Made by a program: the position numbers and the translations under genes. The notes under the pieces were generated by a model. That model was not told the DNA's origin, did not search any database, and saw only the letters and a list, made by a program, of their open reading frames with translations. 11,832 nt of DNA from Rhodospirillaceae bacterium. GTDB lineage: Bacteria > Pseudomonadota > Alphaproteobacteria > Thalassobaculales > Thalassobaculaceae. Shown here piece after piece: positions 1-6,508 of the stretch. The stretch is taken from assembly GCA_002730675.1 (NCBI GenBank), contig PCAV01000124.1, forward strand, positions 1 through 11,832. The letters run 5' to 3'. How positions within the stretch are numbered: the stretch's first letter is position 1; the number at the start of each line of letters is the position of its first letter.

Positions 1-689
1 CTGTAGCCATTGAAAAGATGACCAAACAATCCGCGATTTAAGTCTGAAGTGCCAAATAACCAATCTGCTATAGGGAAGGTAAGGTTCATATTCACTTCCA
101 TCATAAGGGATCGGTTATGATGGGATGTATGGTGACGGCGCAAGGTATTTATAAACGGCATGTGCCGCACAAAACGATTTTCATCTACATGGCAGCAAAA
201 GTGCATGAATTCGTATGTGAGATACATTCCTGTCGTCGAGCAGATGAACAGCCAGCCCACGTTGCTTCCAAATAGGTAACCAAATACCGCTACTCCAGGG
301 AGCGACATCATTATGAATATTACTAAGGCGTACGGTGGAAAAACAGTAACGCGCCAATCTTCTTGACCTCTAAAGCGAATCTCTTCATCAGTAAAAAATT
401 TGTGATGGTTTAGCGTATGACGTTCGTAGATGGCCCTTAGTCCAAAAAAATTAATACGCCGGTGCATGACGTATTTATGCAAAAACCATTCAAAGACGTT
501 AGCCAATACTATTGTTACAGGTATTGTAAACCATTCATACCAGACTACTGCGTTTATGTGCTGGATATATACCCACATCGCAGTTATCCCAATCGCATAG
601 ACTACTGCTATATGCAGATATCCGTTATACCAACCATCGATCTTTTCTCTATATTGATTTCTAAAAAGAACCTGCTGTTTTCCCATCAT
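1..689 (-). CDS. Fatty acid hydroxylase / sterol desaturase family protein, 3' end cut by window
   Basis: A membrane di-iron hydroxylase-type protein; 229 residues are visible and the frame is still open at base 1. The His clusters of the family are all visible: H71...H76 (HKYVMH), H91/H95/H96 (HTLNHH), H163/H167 (HFCCH) and H186/H187/H190/H191 (HHTSHH), followed by a D-W-L-F-G-T segment typical of the family's C-terminal part. Hydrophobic stretches lie around residues 25-65 and 115-162, consistent with an integral membrane enzyme. Family members hydroxylate or desaturate lipids, sterols or carotenoids with O2; the substrate cannot be read here. The start at 689 is chosen because GGAG lies 7 bases upstream and an in-frame stop lies at 708-710; a second ATG follows directly at 686. 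The gene runs in the same direction as the TRAP genes but is 225 bases from them, so it is probably a separate unit. Confidence 0.85.
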   Translation of the reverse strand, partial: MMGKQQVLFRNQYREKIDGWYNGYLHIAVVYAIGITAMWVYIQHINAVVWYEWFTIPVTIVLANVFEWFLHKYVMHRRINFFGLRAIYERHTLNHHKFFTDEEIRFRGQEDWRVTVFPPYALVIFIMMSLPGVAVFGYLFGSNVGWLFICSTTGMYLTYEFMHFCCHVDENRFVRHMPFINTLRRHHTSHHNRSLMMEVNMNLTFPIADWLFGTSDLNRGLFGHLFNGY

Positions 690-914
690 GGCTTTGCTCC
701 ATGCTTGTCATCAGTGAATATTTTGCTGTTGTGATTTATAAAGATACACATTTATAGAATTTTTTCCAGTTTTACAAATTTTCTATCATGTCTATTTTTG
801 TAGTTTCGTTATCAAACTATCTAGCCAATTTTACTGCTTCACGCTTAAAGAAAAAGTAGCCTGCGCCAGTTTTTGAAGATATATGTCGGCGCCGGCCAAA
901 TGGGTCAGATGTCC
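690..914. other. Intergenic region between TRAP large permease and membrane hydroxylase gene
   Basis: A very AT-rich 225-base gap. It should hold the promoter of the minus-strand hydroxylase gene and the 3' end of the TRAP transcript. A GC-rich inverted repeat near 859-896 is listed separately. No convincing gene or clear sigma-70 pair was found. Confidence 0.5.
847..896 (-). terminator. Possible rho-independent terminator after the TRAP operon
   Basis: Bases 888-896 and 859-867 form a GC-rich 9-base inverted repeat with one mismatch and a 20-base loop. On the minus strand the stem is followed by a T-rich run (about 858-847). It lies just beyond the stop of the large permease gene, where a terminator would be expected. 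The long loop and the mismatch make it weaker than a classic terminator. Confidence 0.4.
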
Positions 915-2264
915 TTAATAAGGAGTTCCCTTTGCTACTCTTTCAAAGAGCAACTCAGGAAGTTTCAACGCTAAATCAGGCCAAATCATTATCGCTCCGA
1001 GACAGATGAATTCTAGGGCAATGAAAGGTAAGACGCCTCTGTACATATCCCCTAACCGTATTTCTGGTGGGCTAATTCCACGCAAATAGAATATAGCAGG
1101 TGCCATCGGCGGTGTTAAATAGCTCGTCTGAATAACAACTAGGAACATAATACAGAACCAAACATCATCCACTCCCATAGACCTCAATACCGCTACTGAA
1201 ACAGGGATTATAATTAGGATGATGGATATTAGATCTAAAACAAAGCCTGCAATGAATGCTATTACCATTAGGATGATCATTGTCGCCCATGGTCCCAATT
1301 GGGCCGTTTCTAATAAATTTTGAACAGCACTTATTCCGCCAAGGGCGACAAAAACGCCAGCAAACATCACGCCGCCTAGTAAAATGGTAAGGATCATTGC
1401 GGTTATTTGTAATGTTTTCAAAAATGCTTGTTGCATGATATCAAAATTGAAAGTTCCGTATATTAAAGTCATGACAACAGTTCCAATCGCTCCCATGGCG
1501 GCAGCTTCAGTCGGAGTTGCCAATCCCAGCATGATTGTGCCGAGCACAGCGAAAATAAGTATCAATGGCGGAACAAGTGCCGTAGCGGTAATCCACACTT
1601 TTCTAACAAATGGAGGATCATCTTCGGCCGGAGGAAGGGATGGACCGTCCTGCGGCCTGATAATACATCGGCCGAGAATATAAAGAATATATAAACCGGC
1701 TAGCATCAAACCAGGTATAAGCATGCCAACGAAAAGGTCACCCACTGACACATCGGCAACAGGGCCAAGTATCACAACGACTACTGAAGGTGGAATTATG
1801 GTGCCGAGTGAACCACCTGCACAAATTGTCCCTGAGATTAGACCTTTGTCATATGCATATCGAAGCATTACTGGTATCGCTAATAGACCCACAACCGATT
1901 CTGTTGCGCCAACAACGCCACTGGCTGCTGCAAACACAACGCAAAGTAAAACAGTTCCAACGGCTAGTCCGCCAGGAAGGCGCCGCGTCCAAAGATGAAT
2001 TGCTTCAAAGAGTTTTTCAGCGATCCCTGATCGTTCAAGCATGGTCCCCATAAATATAAATAGTGGAACAGCTGCAAGAACATAATAGGATGCTACATCG
2101 TCAACTTTTGCTACCAACTGATAAACTAGTGCGTCTCCAAAACGATAATATCCAAAAAAGAGTGCAACACCCATTAAAGAGAATGCTACAGGGAACCCAA
2201 TAAAGATGCATATCATCAATGCTGGAAACATTAACAGGCCAATGCCTAGTGCTTCAAAAGTCAT
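915..2264 (-). CDS. dctM: TRAP transporter large permease (DctM family)
   Basis: The ion-coupled transport subunit of a TRAP (tripartite ATP-independent periplasmic) transporter, working in the inner membrane with a small permease and a periplasmic binding protein. It has 449 residues, near the usual family length, and is almost entirely hydrophobic with about a dozen segments. Family landmarks: A-V-P-L-F-I-F-M-G (65-73), F-A-A-A-S-G (111-116), the signature G-G-S-L-G-T-I-I-P-P-S (150-160), G-L-A-T-P-T-E-A-A-A-M-G (247-258) and L-T-P-P-M-A-P (383-389) in the second half. The V-V-G-A-T variant after residue 116 and the style of the partner point to the 'mannitol/chloroaromatic compound' TRAP subgroup (the FcbT3-like group), which would fit an aromatic or cyclic acid; that substrate is inference. 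Its ATG overlaps the small permease stop (ATGA at 2261-2264), indicating translational coupling. The symbol is a family name only. Confidence 0.93.
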   Translation of the reverse strand: MTFEALGIGLLMFPALMICIFIGFPVAFSLMGVALFFGYYRFGDALVYQLVAKVDDVASYYVLAAVPLFIFMGTMLERSGIAEKLFEAIHLWTRRLPGGLAVGTVLLCVVFAAASGVVGATESVVGLLAIPVMLRYAYDKGLISGTICAGGSLGTIIPPSVVVVILGPVADVSVGDLFVGMLIPGLMLAGLYILYILGRCIIRPQDGPSLPPAEDDPPFVRKVWITATALVPPLILIFAVLGTIMLGLATPTEAAAMGAIGTVVMTLIYGTFNFDIMQQAFLKTLQITAMILTILLGGVMFAGVFVALGGISAVQNLLETAQLGPWATMIILMVIAFIAGFVLDLISIILIIIPVSVAVLRSMGVDDVWFCIMFLVVIQTSYLTPPMAPAIFYLRGISPPEIRLGDMYRGVLPFIALEFICLGAIMIWPDLALKLPELLFERVAKGTPY

Positions 2265-2845
2265 GATCTGTTCTCCACACTAGCATCTTCATTGGTGACA
2301 TAATCCATTGTGGCCTCTTCAAGCGCACCAAAACCGTACTGCTCGATATCTTTACCCTGCAATATCATGAAGTTTTTGAGCACTTCAGATATAGCTTGTA
2401 ATGACAATGAAATGAAACCGATCAACCAAACAACGCGGAATGGCCAAATAATTGGATTCCAAGCCGATTCACCGGAAACTTCGTTTGTCACATAAGCTTC
2501 GATTGCATATTCATAAAGTCCATAGGTTGTCCAAATGCACCCGGGAAGCATGAGAATGAGATAACCTAGAAAGTTAACCAAAGCTTTCCGCTTTAGGCTC
2601 ATTTGCTCATACAAAAAGTCTACGCGAATGTGTGCTCCCTGTTTCAAGCAGTAACCCATCCCAAACATATAAGTTGTCCCTGCCAGCATATAGCCAACTT
2701 CATATGCCCAAAATGTTGGCGCATTGAAGAAATGTCGTGCAAGTACTTCATATACCATGGACAATATAAGTGGGAGCATAACCCATGCACCTACAAGTCC
2801 GATTAGTCCCGAAAAGCGTTCGATTAGTCGAACAATAGCTACCAT
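2261..2845 (-). CDS. dctQ: TRAP transporter small permease (DctQ family)
   Basis: The four-helix small membrane subunit of a TRAP transporter; 194 residues. Hydrophobic segments lie at about 12-34, 48-66, 88-106 and 136-156. The family hallmark H-I-R-V-D (72-76) is present, with F-N-A-P-T-F-W-A-Y-E upstream (40-49) and G-E-S-A-W-N-P after helix 3 (125-131). These are features I associate with the mannitol/chloroaromatic (FcbT2-like) small permeases. The C-terminus (from about 160) is a polar, acidic tail. AAAGGA lies about 7 bases before the ATG. It is the first gene of a two-gene unit with the large permease; no binding-protein gene lies upstream or downstream within the window, so the third component must be encoded elsewhere or be lost. 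Confidence 0.9.
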   Translation of the reverse strand: MVAIVRLIERFSGLIGLVGAWVMLPLILSMVYEVLARHFFNAPTFWAYEVGYMLAGTTYMFGMGYCLKQGAHIRVDFLYEQMSLKRKALVNFLGYLILMLPGCIWTTYGLYEYAIEAYVTNEVSGESAWNPIIWPFRVVWLIGFISLSLQAISEVLKNFMILQGKDIEQYGFGALEEATMDYVTNEDASVENRS

Positions 2846-3217
2846 TAGTAAATCCTTTTCTGAGATTAAATTTGCGACCGGTTTTTCATTTTTTGCGGTT
2901 ACTCGATTGCTGACACTTTCCTTCTCAATACAGATTGGGAACAGAATTTCTCTTCATTTCTAAAAAAAGGGCATCTGTCGTTTGTAAAAACCAATATGTA
3001 GAAAACTGTTATTCAAAAGCATTAATGATAGTGACTTGGGTTTTTTGGAGCGTCAACCTTGGACATGTAACTGATATAAGCCATCAGTAGGCCGATATCA
3101 TCAATGATTCCGATCAAATATTCTTGCATTGGCGATGTGGCAATATTTCTTTTAATTGAAGATATTTGAGATCGATAAAAATGTGGCACAGAAGAATTAC
3201 TTTTTTAGGATATGAAA
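2846..3217. other. Divergent intergenic region between TRAP permeases and the first SDR
   Basis: A 372-base AT-rich region separating minus-strand TRAP genes from plus-strand SDR genes, so it should carry two outward promoters. No clear -35/-10 pair or operator palindrome could be picked by eye. The only coding-like content is a short minus-strand frame at 3022-3129, described separately. There is no recognisable trace of a TRAP binding-protein gene. Confidence 0.5.
3022..3129 (-). CDS. Short unexplained reading frame, possible gene remnant
   Basis: A 35-codon minus-strand frame running ATG to TAA. Its translation begins M-Q-E-Y-L-I-G-I-I-D-D-I-G-L-L-M and ends K-N-P-S-H-Y-H; it looks protein-like rather than random, like the tail of a larger protein. 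The frame stays open upstream to 3204 with a possible GTG at 3189, but no Shine-Dalgarno sequence was seen before either start. It lies in the divergent region upstream of the TRAP genes. I do not recognise the family. It could be the C-terminal stub of a deleted gene, a small membrane-associated peptide, or chance. Confidence 0.25.
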   Translation of the reverse strand: MQEYLIGIIDDIGLLMAYISYMSKVDAPKNPSHYH

Positions 3218-3979
3218 ATGCTTGGTTTAAAAAATAAGTTGGCAATTGTAACAGGAGGAGCTTCTGGGATTGGTCGTGCAATTGTTATGCGGTTAGCCAG
3301 CTCTGGAGCATCTGTTTTTTCTGGTGATGTGGATGAAAAGGGTAATATGGAGACGGTAGACCTTGCTGCCGACTTAACGGGTGAGGTAAAGGCCGCATAT
3401 TTAGATATTGCAGACTTGAAAAGTATCGAAAGTTTTAGAAGAATCGTTTTCCAGCATCGGAAAAACGACCCAGAAAAAGCTGACATTATCGTTAATGCAG
3501 CTGGTTGGGATAAAATTCAACCTTTTTTGGATTCAACACCAGAATTTACAGACAAGGTTCTCAATACCAATCTAAAAGGCCCCATCAACGTAGTTCGAAC
3601 ATTTCTGCCCTCGATGATTGAAGCGAATGACGGGAAAATTATAAATATTTCGAGTGATGCGGGACGTGTCGGGTCTATGGGGGAGACGATTTATTCAGGA
3701 GCTAAGGGTGGTATCATTGCGTTTACGAAATCCTTAGCAAGGGAAACTGCAAGACACCGGATTAACGTCAATTGCGTATGTCCTGGTCCGACAAATACGC
3801 CTTTACTCGCGGTTCAACCTGAAGAGATGCAAGAAAAATTAACCAGAGCAATACCCTTTAGAAGAATAGCGGAGCCGGAAGAGATTGCCGATGCGGTTCT
3901 ATTTTTTGCCTCTAATATGTCTAACTATATCACGGGGCAGGTGCTCAGTGTGAGCGGGGGGCTTACAATGGCAGACTGA
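3218..3979 (+). CDS. SDR family oxidoreductase, BadH-like (2-hydroxycyclohexanecarboxyl-CoA dehydrogenase-like)
   Basis: A classical short-chain dehydrogenase of 253 residues. Visible: Rossmann motif T-G-G-A-S-G-I-G (12-19), D37 after strand 2 (favouring NAD(H)), N-A-A-G (93-96, usually NNAG), N118, S146, Y159 and K163 as the catalytic set. Long stretches match what I recall of Rhodopseudomonas BadH: the A-G-W-D block after strand 4, S-D-A-G-R-V-G-S-x-G-E around S146, C-P-G-P-T (188-192) and the terminal T-G-Q-V-L-S-V-S-G-G-L-T-M. BadH oxidises 2-hydroxycyclohexanecarboxyl-CoA to the 2-keto thioester in cyclohexanecarboxylate/benzoate degradation; a related hydroxyacyl-CoA substrate is the likely role. 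The start at 3218 is preferred over the ATG at 3212 because AGGA (3207-3210) is 7 bases away rather than 1, and the N-terminus then aligns with BadH. It is followed after 44 bases by another SDR, probably in one operon. Confidence 0.88.
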   Translation: MLGLKNKLAIVTGGASGIGRAIVMRLASSGASVFSGDVDEKGNMETVDLAADLTGEVKAAYLDIADLKSIESFRRIVFQHRKNDPEKADIIVNAAGWDKIQPFLDSTPEFTDKVLNTNLKGPINVVRTFLPSMIEANDGKIINISSDAGRVGSMGETIYSGAKGGIIAFTKSLARETARHRINVNCVCPGPTNTPLLAVQPEEMQEKLTRAIPFRRIAEPEEIADAVLFFASNMSNYITGQVLSVSGGLTMAD

Positions 3980-3987
3980 ATGAAGTC

Positions 3988-4003
3988 AATATATGAATAT
4001 ATT
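3988..4003. repeat. Small AT-only inverted repeat between the two SDR genes
   Basis: A perfect 7-base inverted repeat (3988-3994 and 3997-4003) with two central bases, directly upstream of the ribosome binding site of the second SDR. It is all A/T and thus weak as a hairpin. It could be a small operator or chance in AT-rich spacer. Confidence 0.25.
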
Positions 4004-4023
4004 AAAAAATAAGGAGTCGTAAG

Positions 4024-4785
4024 ATGAGATTTGAGAACAAAGGTGTTTTGGTAACAGGCGCAACAGGGGGAATTGGCCGGGAGACCTGTCTTCAATTTGC
4101 AGCAGAGGGGGCGGCAGTCGCTGTAACGGACTTAGATTTGGCACTTGCCGAGAGATTGGCTCACGAAATCCAAGAAAAAGGCGGCAAAGCAGTTGGTTAT
4201 GAACTTGACGTAACAAACCAAGAACAGACTGATGCTGTTGTCGATCAGTCTGCAACAGATCTAGGATCAATTGATATCATTTTTTGTAATGCGGGAATCC
4301 GAGAGATTCAGCCGGCGCACCAGTTACCGTTAGACGAGTGGAGAAACGTCATTGAAGTAAACGTCACTGGTGTTTTTGTGTCAGCGCAAAGCTTTGCAAA
4401 ACACTGCATCTCAAAAAGTAAGCCGGGCGTAATCATAAATACTGCATCTACGTTAGGCGTGATGGGTTCAACATCAAGGTGTGCTTATTCAACTTCTAAA
4501 CATGCAGTTGTTGGGATGACAAAATCGTTAGCAATGGATCTTGCTCCTCACAATATTCGCGTAAACGCCGTGGGGCCAGGTGTTATACGCACACCACTGA
4601 CTGAACCTTATTTCCAAGATGCGGAGATGGCGAAAAAAATAAACGACATTCACGCTATGAAGCGCACGGGTGTTCCATCTGAGATAGCAAGTGCAGTTCT
4701 TTTTCTCGCCAGTGATGACGCAAGCTTCTGCACAGGTCACAATTTGGTTGTTGACGGCGGTTGGACAGCAGGAAAAAGTTTTTAA
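4024..4785 (+). CDS. SDR family oxidoreductase (classical, NAD-type)
   Basis: A 253-residue classical short-chain dehydrogenase, cytoplasmic. Motifs: T-G-A-T-G-G-I-G (11-18), acidic D36 at the end of strand 2 (suggesting NAD(H)), C-N-A-G (88-91, usual NNAG), N113, S142, Y155 and K159, then the G-P-G-V-I-R-T-P loop (184-191) and a C-terminal V-V-D-G-G-W (242-247). A strong AAGGAG at 4011-4016 sits 7 bases before the ATG. It differs too much from the preceding SDR to be a recent duplicate. Together they may oxidise two different hydroxyl groups, or successive intermediates, of one pathway. The family is too broad to name a substrate. Confidence 0.88.
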   Translation: MRFENKGVLVTGATGGIGRETCLQFAAEGAAVAVTDLDLALAERLAHEIQEKGGKAVGYELDVTNQEQTDAVVDQSATDLGSIDIIFCNAGIREIQPAHQLPLDEWRNVIEVNVTGVFVSAQSFAKHCISKSKPGVIINTASTLGVMGSTSRCAYSTSKHAVVGMTKSLAMDLAPHNIRVNAVGPGVIRTPLTEPYFQDAEMAKKINDIHAMKRTGVPSEIASAVLFLASDDASFCTGHNLVVDGGWTAGKSF

Positions 4786-5095
4786 ATCTCTCTATGATCT
4801 GTATTTGACCGGATTATGTCGCTGCCTGCTTTTAAGCTTTAATTGCTGCCGTCGTGCCTGGTGGTGCGTCCATATCTGGTAACAATGGCATCCTCTAGCG
4901 ATATATCCCGATGTGCTACCATGCCACCGATTTTGACTGCATACTTTCTATTGCATTAAAGAAATCGTGTTTGTGTAAAGTTATCTTAAAGAATTTCAAA
5001 CTAATGGATCTGTCTATACTGTTTTTCCAATTTTTACATTCTAATTTGTGGCGAACTGATTATTATTACGACCAAAATAAGGAAAAGGGGCCAGC
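4786..5095. other. 310-base intergenic region before the CmcJ-like gene
   Basis: No convincing gene on either strand. A TTGACT at 4933-4938 resembles a -35 box, but the -10 at the right distance (around 4956-4961) matches poorly. A 19-codon minus-strand frame at 4832-4891 has a protein-like sequence (P-D-M-D-A-P-P-G-T-T-A-A-I-K-A) and could be the tail of a deleted gene. No hairpin with a T-run was found after the SDR at 4785. Confidence 0.45.
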
Positions 5096-5953
5096 ATGCT
5101 TCATAGTGGAAACAGTTCAGAAATAGAAAATAACGGCACTATCTCGGCTGAATTGACATATATTGTCAGGCAAAAAGAAAAGCCATACTTTGAGAGTTCT
5201 CACAGCACGGGGGGTGAGCCCAAAGTGTTTTTTGAAACTGAAAAGCGACGTGCCAACATTAGTGACATGCGTCCTCACGTTTCTCGATTTTCAATTGATA
5301 CCAATGGATTTGAATTGATTAATCACGAAACGAGCGTTGATGATCTATATAATGATGCCTTAATAGAGGCACGATACAACCAAGAGTTAGAGGATCTATT
5401 AAAGCAACACACAGGGGCAGACAAAGTTGTCATTTTTGATCACACACGACGGTCAAATAATGATGACGGTGCCAAAAACGCAGATGGTAGGCGAGGGCCA
5501 GCTGTTAGAATACATGCCGATTATACCGTCAAGTCTGGACCGCAGAGAGCAAAAGATACTTTGGGTGAACATGACTTTAACGAAATTATGGCTAACGGTG
5601 GCAGAGTAGTTCAGGTAAATGTATGGCGACCTATTACAGGGCCAGTAGAAAGTTCCCCTCTCGCTCTTGCAAGTGCCACCAGTATTCCCGCGAATGATCT
5701 TGTTGCGACAGATCAGCGCTTTCCGGATAGGGTTGGTGAGATATACCAATTAGCTTTTGGAAAAGGCCATGAGTGGTTCTATGCTCCAGGTATGATGCCT
5801 AATGAGGTCATACTAATAAAAGGTTGGGATAGCTTAAATGATGGCCGAGCCCAATTTACACCGCACGGAGCTTTTGAGCATCCATCCGAGACGCCAAAAT
5901 CAAAGCCTAGAGAAAGTATTGAGACGCGCACTTACCTCGTCTTCAAAGGATAG
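5096..5953 (+). CDS. CmcJ/NvfI-type (AsaB-like) putative Fe(II)/2-oxoglutarate hydroxylase/desaturase
   Basis: A 285-residue protein that I assign to the CmcJ/NvfI family (related names: AsaB hydroxylase/desaturase, gibberellin GA4 desaturase-like). Landmarks: V-V-I-F-D-H-T-R-R (111-119), H140-A-D142 in the order R-I-H-A-D-Y-T as the likely His-x-Asp iron ligands, the block Q-V-N-V-W-R-P-I (173-180), then F-Y-A-P-G-M-M (228-234), G-W-D-S (243-246), and T-P-H-G-A-F (255-260), whose H257 is the likely distal iron ligand. Arg residues near the end (R272, R278) could bind 2-oxoglutarate. The length is normal and there is no signal peptide. Known members act in fungal and bacterial secondary metabolism, so the substrate here is open. 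AGGGG lies 5 bases upstream of the ATG. The gene stands alone, 310 bases after the SDR pair, and converges with the DUF35/thiolase relics. Confidence 0.82.
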   Translation: MLHSGNSSEIENNGTISAELTYIVRQKEKPYFESSHSTGGEPKVFFETEKRRANISDMRPHVSRFSIDTNGFELINHETSVDDLYNDALIEARYNQELEDLLKQHTGADKVVIFDHTRRSNNDDGAKNADGRRGPAVRIHADYTVKSGPQRAKDTLGEHDFNEIMANGGRVVQVNVWRPITGPVESSPLALASATSIPANDLVATDQRFPDRVGEIYQLAFGKGHEWFYAPGMMPNEVILIKGWDSLNDGRAQFTPHGAFEHPSETPKSKPRESIETRTYLVFKG

Positions 5954-6026
5954 CACCGGTCAAAACGCTTGTATTCTTGCGTATAACTTCAAGGCGGATC
6001 CGGTTGATCTGCTTCTTCATCTATCG

Positions 6027-6472
6027 TTAATAGTGAAGAGCAAACTCGTCACAGATATCCTTGAAAATCATTTTTACTCTCGTTCCAATTCAAACTCTTT
6101 TCATCATCTCGGGGGGAGAAAATTCGTCATCGGCAGTCATTAAGTTTCCGGCAACGCGCAAAGCGTCGCGGTCCGATGGCTCGCTTTTCCGTGAGTCAAG
6201 ATCAGCTAAAACTATCATATAAGGAACCTTATCCTGGAAGGCTGGTTGTATAGGGTGATAAACTTCTACATACGAGTGCACAACGCCCTTTCCTTCTACG
6301 GAAAAACCCATTTTGCATCTCTGTCAGTTGTCCAAGGACAAGCGGTGGTGGGCGTATATCCTAGTAGCCCGTTGGATTTACCTTTCTGCAGCCTGAAATC
6401 TCTTTTCGAGCAATATTGAAAAAAATCAAGGTTTTCCCGATCTAGATCTTCAACTGTAAGCATCATGCCCAT
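6027..6472 (-). pseudogene. Broken DUF35 OB-fold (acyl-CoA-associated, Zn-ribbon-type) gene
   Basis: A gene ruin for a DUF35/OB-fold protein of about 147 residues, the partner usually encoded beside thiolase-like enzymes. Reading from ATG 6472 (AAGGTGA upstream), the N-terminal half runs in one frame: L-T-V-E-D-L-D-R-E-N-L, then F-R-L-Q, then A-C-P-W-T-T-D-R-D-A-K-W-V-F. At the T-run (A-run 6302-6306 on the plus strand) the frame slips by one base, and the second half follows: S-V-E-G-K-G-V-V-H-S-Y, H-P-I-Q-P-A-F, V-P-Y-M-I-V-L-A-D-L, R-V-A-G-N-L. An in-frame TGA at 6090-6092 interrupts it; the same frame then continues with I-G-T-R-V-K-M-I-F-K-D and ends at TAA 6027-6029, as the family's C-terminus does. 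Three of the four Zn-ribbon cysteines appear lost. One frameshift plus one nonsense codon make a functional product unlikely. Confidence 0.82.
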
Positions 6473-6508
6473 GCAATCACCTTAAATTGGCATTATTATC
6501 TCCCCGGT

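Noticed and set aside
462..734. Plus-strand open frame of 90 codons
   Set aside because: It lies antisense to the membrane hydroxylase gene, has a Tyr/Cys-rich non-protein-like composition and no ribosome binding site; the minus-strand frame has complete family motifs.
1384..2053. Several plus-strand open frames within the TRAP large permease region
   Set aside because: Antisense shadows of a well-supported permease with low-complexity Pro/Thr/Ser translations.
3212..3217. Upstream ATG at 3212 as start of the BadH-like SDR
   Set aside because: AGGA would be one base from this ATG; the ATG at 3218 has normal spacing and aligns with the BadH N-terminus.
3205..3486. Minus-strand 93-codon frame over the start of the BadH-like gene
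   Set aside because: Antisense shadow; Ser/Phe-rich translation without motifs.
3988..4003. Terminator between the two SDR genes
   Set aside because: The inverted repeat is all A/T with a two-base centre and no T-run on the coding strand, so it would not stop transcription.
3218..4785. Tandem duplication of the two neighbouring SDR genes
   Set aside because: They share only family motifs; intervening sequence and loops differ, so they are distant paralogues rather than a local duplication.
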